Source of the DNA: Deltaproteobacteria bacterium
GTDB lineage: Bacteria > Desulfobacterota > Desulfarculia > Adiutricales > Adiutricaceae
NCBI GenBank assembly: GCA_031269135.1
Contig: JAISZP010000048.1
Coordinates: 1-11,733 of the forward strand
DNA length: 11,733 nt
Direction of reading: 5' to 3'
In this document: one piece after another, positions 7,798 through 11,733 of the stretch
Layout: each line of letters begins with the position of its first letter
Position numbering within the stretch: position 1 is the stretch's first letter
Made by a program: the position numbers and the translations under genes
Notes under the pieces: generated by a model
What the model was told of the DNA's origin: nothing
Seen by the model: the letters and a program-made list of their open reading frames with translations, nothing else
Databases searched by the model: none

Positions 7798-8254
7798 AGC
7801 GGAATTGGAAGCCGCATTGGTCGATAATATAAGGGCATTTTTGATTGAAATGGGTGGCGACTTTGCCTTTGTCGGCAATCAGCATCACTTGGAAGTTGAT
7901 GATGATTCCTACTTTATCGACTTGTCGCCATATCATCGTCGATTGCAAAGCCTGACGGCAATCGAATTAAAAATTGGCGAGTTTATTTCGGAGCATGCCG
8001 GAAAAATGCGATTTTACTTGACCGCTCTTGACGAAACGGTGAAACTGCCGCACGAGAATCCGTCCATCGGCATTATTGTTTGCAAAAGCAAAAAACGGAC
8101 ACGGGTCGAGCACACTTTAAGCGATACGAACAAACCCGTCGGCGCGGCGACGTATTCATACTATGGGAAGCTGCCTGAGAGCTTACTCTCATTGCTCTCG
8201 ACGCCGGATGAAATTGCCGCTGTCGTGCAAGGTCTTGACATAAACGATGTGTAA
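7778..8254 (+). CDS. PD-(D/E)XK nuclease domain of the YhcG-like protein (C-terminal fragment)
   Basis: After the frameshift the +1 frame continues the same protein: EMGVDYSEAELEAALVDNI, FLIEMGGDFAFVGNQHHLEV, SYFIDLSPYHRRLQSL, TAIELKIGEFISEHAGKM, NPSIGIIVCKSKKRTRVEH, SDTNKPVGAATYSY. Aspartate in FIDL and the E-x-K of IELK are the catalytic PD-(D/E)XK residues, and both remain. FIDLSPYHRR replaces the more usual DLLFYHRR. Deleting one T at 7767-7773 restores a continuous FDFLEMG reading. ATG 7778-7780 lies before the upstream stop, so a coupled re-start could give a 158-residue protein, but I see no good ribosome binding site. The domain assignment is firm; whether it is expressed is not. Confidence 0.75.
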   Translation: MGVDYSEAELEAALVDNIRAFLIEMGGDFAFVGNQHHLEVDDDSYFIDLSPYHRRLQSLTAIELKIGEFISEHAGKMRFYLTALDETVKLPHENPSIGIIVCKSKKRTRVEHTLSDTNKPVGAATYSYYGKLPESLLSLLSTPDEIAAVVQGLDINDV

Positions 8255-8277
8255 TCAACAAATGAGCAGAGGGCAGT

Positions 8278-8460
8278 ATGACGCGAATCCTAATCCTTGA
8301 AGATGATGTTCATCTGTGCAAGGGGATTAGTAAAGCTCCGGCCGCAGACGGCAGGGCATTTTTGCCGTGCCGTTCCATTGCGGCGGCGAAGTCGGAATCG
8401 CACAGGTCGAAATTTTTTTCTTTTTTGCTTTTTTGCTTGATTTTTCGCTTCAGCGTTTAG
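8278..8460 (+). pseudogene. Truncated response-regulator receiver domain
   Basis: The first ~40 residues, MTRILILEDDVHLCKGIS then AADGRAFLPCRSIAAAKSE, match the start of an OmpR-type receiver domain: the beta1 strand and the acidic pair EDD are typical. The rest is lost; the frame switches into an unrelated F-rich tail and stops after 60 codons, before the phosphorylated aspartate and the DNA-binding domain. AGAGGG lies six bases upstream of the ATG. It is the 5' stub of a two-component regulator with no kinase nearby. The homologous part ends at about 8400. Confidence 0.7.
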
Positions 8461-8776
8461 ATCATTGAAAAATTAGGGTATACTTGATCTGATGATTCCA
8501 AAAGTAGAATTGCCGCACTTTAAGCCGGTCGATCGAAGTGGCTCTTAAAATTTCGACCTGAAAGCCACCCGAAAACTAGCTCAAAAACCTGACTAAAGAC
8601 GGCGCAAAGGCCGAGTCCTGGTCTTGAATACTCTTGAAAGCTCTTGGAAACTCTCGGAGACTTCCGTAAACTCCTGGAAACTGATGAAGACTCTTAGAAA
8701 CTCCTGAAGATCCTCGATAACCTAATTATCCGAGGCCAATCACCAACTTAGTTCAAAAATCGCCTGGAGGTCGACT
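8461..8776. other. Intergenic region with the 10-bp phased array
   Basis: No gene is seen here. The left part has no recognisable promoter or terminator. From 8621 to 8720 the DNA is a degenerate 10-bp array, and the last 50 bp lead to the ribosome binding site of the next gene. Confidence 0.6.
8621..8720. repeat. Degenerate 10-bp tandem array, about ten units (CTCTTGAAA type)
   Basis: Ten consecutive decamers follow the pattern CTC(C/T)(T/C)(G/A)(G/A)AA, for example CTCTTGAAAG, CTCTTGGAAA, CTCCTGGAAA, CTCTTAGAAA and CTCCTGAAGA. The GAAA-type purine tracts recur every 10 bp, that is once per helical turn, which predicts intrinsic DNA curvature. The array ends 56 bp before the start codon of the DUF6506-like gene. 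Confidence 0.85.
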
Positions 8777-9082
8777 ATGTCCTTAAAAGCAGCTTTTGTT
8801 TTTTTAGCTCCCAACTCTAATCCCCAAACTCATCAAGCCTGGGTTAAAACCCCCGAGGTTGAAGTTTTGTCGATTGCAGTTTCAAACTACGCCGACGCAG
8901 AAAAACTCGTTGAAAAACTTATTGCCGACGAGAATATTAAAGCCATCGAACTGTGCGGTGGTTTTGGACACGAAGGCGTAAGCCGGATCAAGAAACAGGC
9001 CGCCGGACGGGCCGCCGTGGGAGTGGTCCGCTTTGACCTCCATCCCGGTCTCGGCAACAAGTCCGGCGACGATTTGTTTTAA
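8777..9082 (+). CDS. DUF6506-like small protein
   Basis: This 101-residue soluble protein begins MSLKAAFVFLAPNSNPQTH and ends FDLHPGLGNKSGDDLF. The middle stretch AIELCGGFGHEGVSRIKK and the VGVVRFDLHPG motif match my memory of the DUF6506 family, which has no established function; conserved Cys, His and Gly residues in the ELCGGFGHEG segment suggest a small-molecule-binding or catalytic site. GGAGG lies six bases before ATG 8777. Only 21 bp separate its stop from the Nudix gene, so the two are probably co-transcribed. A 10-bp phased repeat array lies just upstream. The family call rests on recall, not on a search. Confidence 0.75.
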   Translation: MSLKAAFVFLAPNSNPQTHQAWVKTPEVEVLSIAVSNYADAEKLVEKLIADENIKAIELCGGFGHEGVSRIKKQAAGRAAVGVVRFDLHPGLGNKSGDDLF

Positions 9083-9103
9083 AATTTACGGAAAGGCTTG
9101 ATC

Positions 9104-9601
9104 ATGACGGATCCTCACTCCCGAAACATCACCGTAGTAACGGTTTTTGGCGTGCTGATCAAAGACGAGTCAGTGCTTATGATTCGCCGGGCCAAAGAAC
9201 CCTACAAGGGTCTATGTACCGTACCCGGAGGACACAAACTTCACGGAGAGAGCTTAGTTCAAGCTGCGGTCCGTGAGATGCGGGAAGAAACGGGACTTAC
9301 CTTAATCAACCCAGTTCTAGCCGGCATGTTGGAAGTGGAGGTGGATGGCGACGGGCGGGATTTCCTTTCGCTGTACTACCGCACCCGCATCTGTGAGGGC
9401 AGCCAAAAAGAGAGTCCCGAAGGGGAGTTGTTTTGGCTGCCTTGGTCGGAAGTCGACCAAACGAGCAACCTTCACCCGGCCTTTCTGGCGCTGGCTCCGT
9501 ATTTTCAGCAAGATCACCTTTTTTTTAGCGGACAAACTAAGGTAAATTCCCTCGGCCAGGGAACCTACCGCCTAAAATCCTTCCGGATGCAATATCCTTG
9601 A
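9104..9601 (+). CDS. Nudix hydrolase
   Basis: The 165-residue protein contains a perfect Nudix box (G-x5-E-x7-R-E-U-x-E-E-x-G-U) at residues 43-65, from GGHKLHGE to REMREETGL. Such enzymes hydrolyse nucleoside diphosphates linked to another moiety, using a divalent metal held by the REXXEE glutamates; the fold starts with the strand ITVVTVFGVLI and RRAKEPYKGLCTVPGG. The substrate cannot be told; WLPWSEVDQ and the C-terminal HPAFLALAPYF region are typical of ADP-ribose- or mutator-type relatives. I start it at ATG 9104-9106 because GGAAAGG lies seven bases upstream; an in-frame TTG at 9098 would overlap that spacing. It follows the DUF6506-like gene after 21 bp, so the two likely form an operon. 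Confidence 0.93.
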   Translation: MTDPHSRNITVVTVFGVLIKDESVLMIRRAKEPYKGLCTVPGGHKLHGESLVQAAVREMREETGLTLINPVLAGMLEVEVDGDGRDFLSLYYRTRICEGSQKESPEGELFWLPWSEVDQTSNLHPAFLALAPYFQQDHLFFSGQTKVNSLGQGTYRLKSFRMQYP

Positions 9602-9700
9602 AACAGCTATTTAGAATAATAATTGATTACATGAAATTACTCAATTAAAGTTGTTTAAAATTTATGATGGATATTCGATAAGTAACAAATATTGATGATA

Positions 9701-9740
9701 AGCGGCCTCCTGGCGGCTATATGGCTGCAGGGAGGCCGCT
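9701..9740. terminator. Strong stem-loop after the Nudix gene (possible terminator)
   Basis: AGCGGCCTCC at 9701-9710 and GGAGGCCGCT at 9731-9740 form a perfect 10-bp GC-rich stem with a 20-base loop. It lies 100 bp downstream of the Nudix stop. No T-run follows on either strand, so termination would be imperfect; it may instead be a repeat-type palindrome. Confidence 0.5.
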
Positions 9741-9863
9741 ATGCCTGGGGCTGATGCGACCTTGGTCGAGAACAAGGCCTTAGCCGCCGCCTAAATCAAT
9801 AGAGACTGCATCAATAGAGGCTTCATCACGACCAAAACCCTTCTTCATGCCGTTGAATTCAAT

Positions 9864-11345
9864 ATGGAATTTGAACCTGACGAAAAAAGTCCATCGGAGG
9901 TTCGAAGGCAAGCAAACGTGACGTATAATACTGTCCTTTCGATGAGAACAGAGCATAATATAAGTCAAATCAAACTTGCCGAATACTCCGGATATTCTCC
10001 TGCCTTAATTTCAAGTTGGGAACTAAAAAAAAGACGACCGACAATGAGCCAGATCGACAAATTGATTGCCGCTGTCGCACATATCGTCGCCGTGAAAGAC
10101 GAACTGGGAATCGATATTCGCAAGAAGAGAGTGCGGCATGCCGGAAAACTGAAAAGGAATGCTCCTGCGCAAATACAAACAAAGACGGATTATGACAAGT
10201 TGATGAAAAATATTGATTTTTCGCCGAACGACTATGCTTTGCAACTTAGCGAAATTCACCAATACCGTCCTCGACTGACGGAAAATGCGCCTAAAGCCGT
10301 CGCTCTCTTTTCCGGGTGTGGAGGATTAACTCTTGGATTTCAATGGGCTGGGTTTAATGTGGTAGGGCATGTCGAAATAGATGATTCCGCAAACAGCATT
10401 TATAAGGCGAATTTCCCTGACAGCGTCTTGCTTGGAAAAGACGTGACATGCGCGTCTGACGACGATGTAAAAAACTGGTCGGAACAATTCGGGAGAATTG
10501 ATGCCCTAATCGGTGGCCCTCCATGCCAGGGTTTTAGTCTTGCTGGTAAGCGTAACCCCGAAGATGAACGAAACGAGCTATTCCAGCATTATATTCGCAT
10601 TGTCGGCATAGTACGCCCCAAAGTCTTTGTGATGGAAAACGTTCGTCTTATGACGTCAATGAAAGACAAAGACGGCAATCTATTTATCGACCGAATCATT
10701 GAGGGCTATGGAGAAATAGGCTATAAAATTGCAATAAAAGCGGTCAACGCGCAAGAGTATGGTGCGCCTCAATTCAGAGAACGCGTTTTTCTTGTTGGAA
10801 CGGATATGCGAATGGCAATGAAGATGTTCGTCTTTCCCGAACCAACAAACAGCGACAGTTTCCAAGCCTCCTTATTCAGCAACGCTTATAACCCCATTTT
10901 ATCTTTTAGAGACGCTGTCTCGGATTTACCTATACTCGAAAACGGAGAAATTTCATCCGATCCCTTGCACTGGGCTATTGTTCACCCTGAACATGTAATC
11001 GACTGGTTAAAAGACGTTCCGGAAGGGCATAGCGCACACGAGAACGAGGATCCCTGTCTTCGCCCTCCAAGCGGTTTTAATACGACCTATAAACGCCTTA
11101 TTTGGGATGAACCTTGTTCGACGATATCAACAAACTTCAATATGATTTCTGGTTGCAGGAACGTTCATCCGTCTTCCACGCGCTCGCTGACCATTCGAGA
11201 AGCGACGCGCGCGCAGTCATTCCCTGACGGCTTCGCTTTTTTTGGAAAGTGGAGCGACGTCAGGCGCGCTATCGGTAATGCAGTCCCTCCGCTTCTCGCC
11301 AAAGCAATCGCCGATGGCGTCAAGGGGCAACTATTCAACTTTTAA
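9864..11345 (+). CDS. DNA (cytosine-5-)-methyltransferase with N-terminal HTH
   Basis: The enzyme transfers a methyl group from S-adenosylmethionine to C5 of cytosine in DNA. All main motifs are present: I at residues 147-163 (ALFSGCGGLTLGFQWAGF), IV with catalytic Cys221 (GGPPCQGFSLAG), VI (MENV, 257-260), VIII (QFRER, 303-307), IX (RSLTIREATRAQSFPD, 440-455) and X (GNAVPP, 471-476). The target-recognition region between VIII and IX is about 130 residues. Residues about 24-66 form an Xre-type helix-turn-helix (ISQIKLAEYSGYSPALISSWE); in M.SsoII-like enzymes such a domain represses the methyltransferase's own gene. Start is uncertain: ATG 9864 has no clear ribosome binding site, while GTG 9918 has GAAGG nine bases before it and still keeps the HTH. 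No cognate endonuclease is visible within the window. The target site cannot be predicted. Confidence 0.95.
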   Translation: MEFEPDEKSPSEVRRQANVTYNTVLSMRTEHNISQIKLAEYSGYSPALISSWELKKRRPTMSQIDKLIAAVAHIVAVKDELGIDIRKKRVRHAGKLKRNAPAQIQTKTDYDKLMKNIDFSPNDYALQLSEIHQYRPRLTENAPKAVALFSGCGGLTLGFQWAGFNVVGHVEIDDSANSIYKANFPDSVLLGKDVTCASDDDVKNWSEQFGRIDALIGGPPCQGFSLAGKRNPEDERNELFQHYIRIVGIVRPKVFVMENVRLMTSMKDKDGNLFIDRIIEGYGEIGYKIAIKAVNAQEYGAPQFRERVFLVGTDMRMAMKMFVFPEPTNSDSFQASLFSNAYNPILSFRDAVSDLPILENGEISSDPLHWAIVHPEHVIDWLKDVPEGHSAHENEDPCLRPPSGFNTTYKRLIWDEPCSTISTNFNMISGCRNVHPSSTRSLTIREATRAQSFPDGFAFFGKWSDVRRAIGNAVPPLLAKAIADGVKGQLFNF

Positions 11346-11529
11346 GCGGTTAAAATATCCTGCTTTCAAATTGAATTGCAATTGAGTGGGATGTCGCTTT
11401 TGCCCGCCCCTTTGAAATTGTATAAACCCGAAACGCGGGGCGTAGTGTGTCGCGGGGTCGTTCTTGTGTGAGCCTTTTTTATGGTATACGGAACTAATGC
11501 ATATCTTTCATAAGATTTCTCCAAGGAAA

Positions 11530-11551
11530 CCCCTAGGCTTTAGCCTAGGGG
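11530..11551 (-). mobile_element. Terminal hairpin of an IscB-type IS200/IS605-like element
   Basis: CCCCTAGGCT and AGCCTAGGGG form a perfect 10-bp stem around TT. It is preceded on the minus strand by ATTCCT and followed by TTTCCTTGGAG, the style of sequence at the end of IscB-type insertion elements. The iscB stop codon (plus 11540-11542) lies inside it. The rest of the element is beyond the right edge. Confidence 0.7.
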
Positions 11552-11733
11552 AGGAATTGAGGGTTGCTTTTTCTCAACCCTCGAATACTCATACCCATCG
11601 CCTCTCTGAACAAGACGGCAATGCTTCCAACTTACAGTCTTGATTCCATCGGAAGTTTTTACATTAAAATATCCACTTTTCCTAACGGCAACCCGTCCCG
11701 TATATTTACCGGCATATTTTCCTTTCGGATCAT
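11540..11733 (-). CDS. iscB: IscB-type RNA-guided nuclease, C-terminal end (cut by window edge)
   Basis: Read from the right edge on the minus strand, the frame gives 63 residues and a TAA stop: DPKGKYAGKYTGRVAVRKSG, then YFNVKTSDGIKTVSWKHCRL and VQRGDGYEYSRVEKKQ. The pattern 'G-K-Y-x-G-R-V-A-V-R-x-S-G-x-F-x-V-K-T ... Q-R-x-D-G-Y' is the C-terminal domain of IscB, the transposon-encoded ancestor of Cas9 that nicks DNA guided by an omega RNA. The RuvC and HNH domains and the guide RNA, which in this family lies 5' of the gene, must be to the right of this window. It has no start codon here. It sits 195 bp beyond the methyltransferase stop, facing it. The call rests on remembered family sequence. 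Confidence 0.75.
   Translation of the reverse strand, partial: DPKGKYAGKYTGRVAVRKSGYFNVKTSDGIKTVSWKHCRLVQRGDGYEYSRVEKKQPSIPPLG

Overview
The window looks like an accessory-rich chromosomal segment of a Gram-negative bacterium. The GroES/GroEL sequences, the membrane-anchored LuxR regulator and the DUF6506-like protein together suggest a Desulfobacterota/deltaproteobacterial lineage, possibly gut- or host-associated. That assignment is inference from protein style; there is no rRNA in the window. Several genes are broken or truncated and long intergenic stretches are full of degenerate short repeats, which suggests a genome undergoing decay and repeat expansion.

Layout: (1) 9-1754, minus strand: a multi-membrane-span LuxR-type regulator whose 5' end contains eight 21-bp tandem repeats. 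(2) 1755-3164: about 1.4 kb without a convincing gene, holding a 56-bp direct-repeat pair, a duplicated scrap of the LuxR 3' end inside a 12-bp inverted repeat, and small repeat arrays. (3) 3165-3689, minus: a stand-alone domain resembling the N-terminal PUA/EVE-like part of Mrr-type restriction enzymes. (4) 3690-4403: AT-rich non-coding DNA. (5) 4404-6797, minus: a complete groES-groEL operon with a sigma70-type promoter, a CIRCE-like HrcA operator at the expected +1 position, a long leader and a strong intrinsic terminator. (6) 7267-8254, plus: a DUF1016/YhcG-family PD-(D/E)XK nuclease gene, frameshifted at a run of seven T, with an internal 36-bp palindrome-bearing duplication and no proper 5' end. 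(7) 8278-8460: the first ~40 codons of a response regulator, truncated. (8) 8621-9601, plus: a phased 10-bp repeat array followed by a two-gene unit, DUF6506-like protein and Nudix hydrolase. (9) 9864-11345, plus: a complete C5-cytosine DNA methyltransferase with an N-terminal Xre-type helix-turn-helix. (10) 11530-11733, minus: the C-terminus of an IscB-type (RNA-guided nickase family) protein and the terminal hairpin of its IS200/IS605-like element, cut by the window edge.

How they fit: the groE operon is the housekeeping anchor. The Mrr-like domain, YhcG-like nuclease, methyltransferase and IscB are all nucleic-acid-modifying or defence/mobile-type functions scattered through the rest. They do not form one obvious operon, and I see no intact novel system; the strongest new observations are the edge IscB, the frameshifted nuclease, and the helically phased repeat arrays at gene starts.
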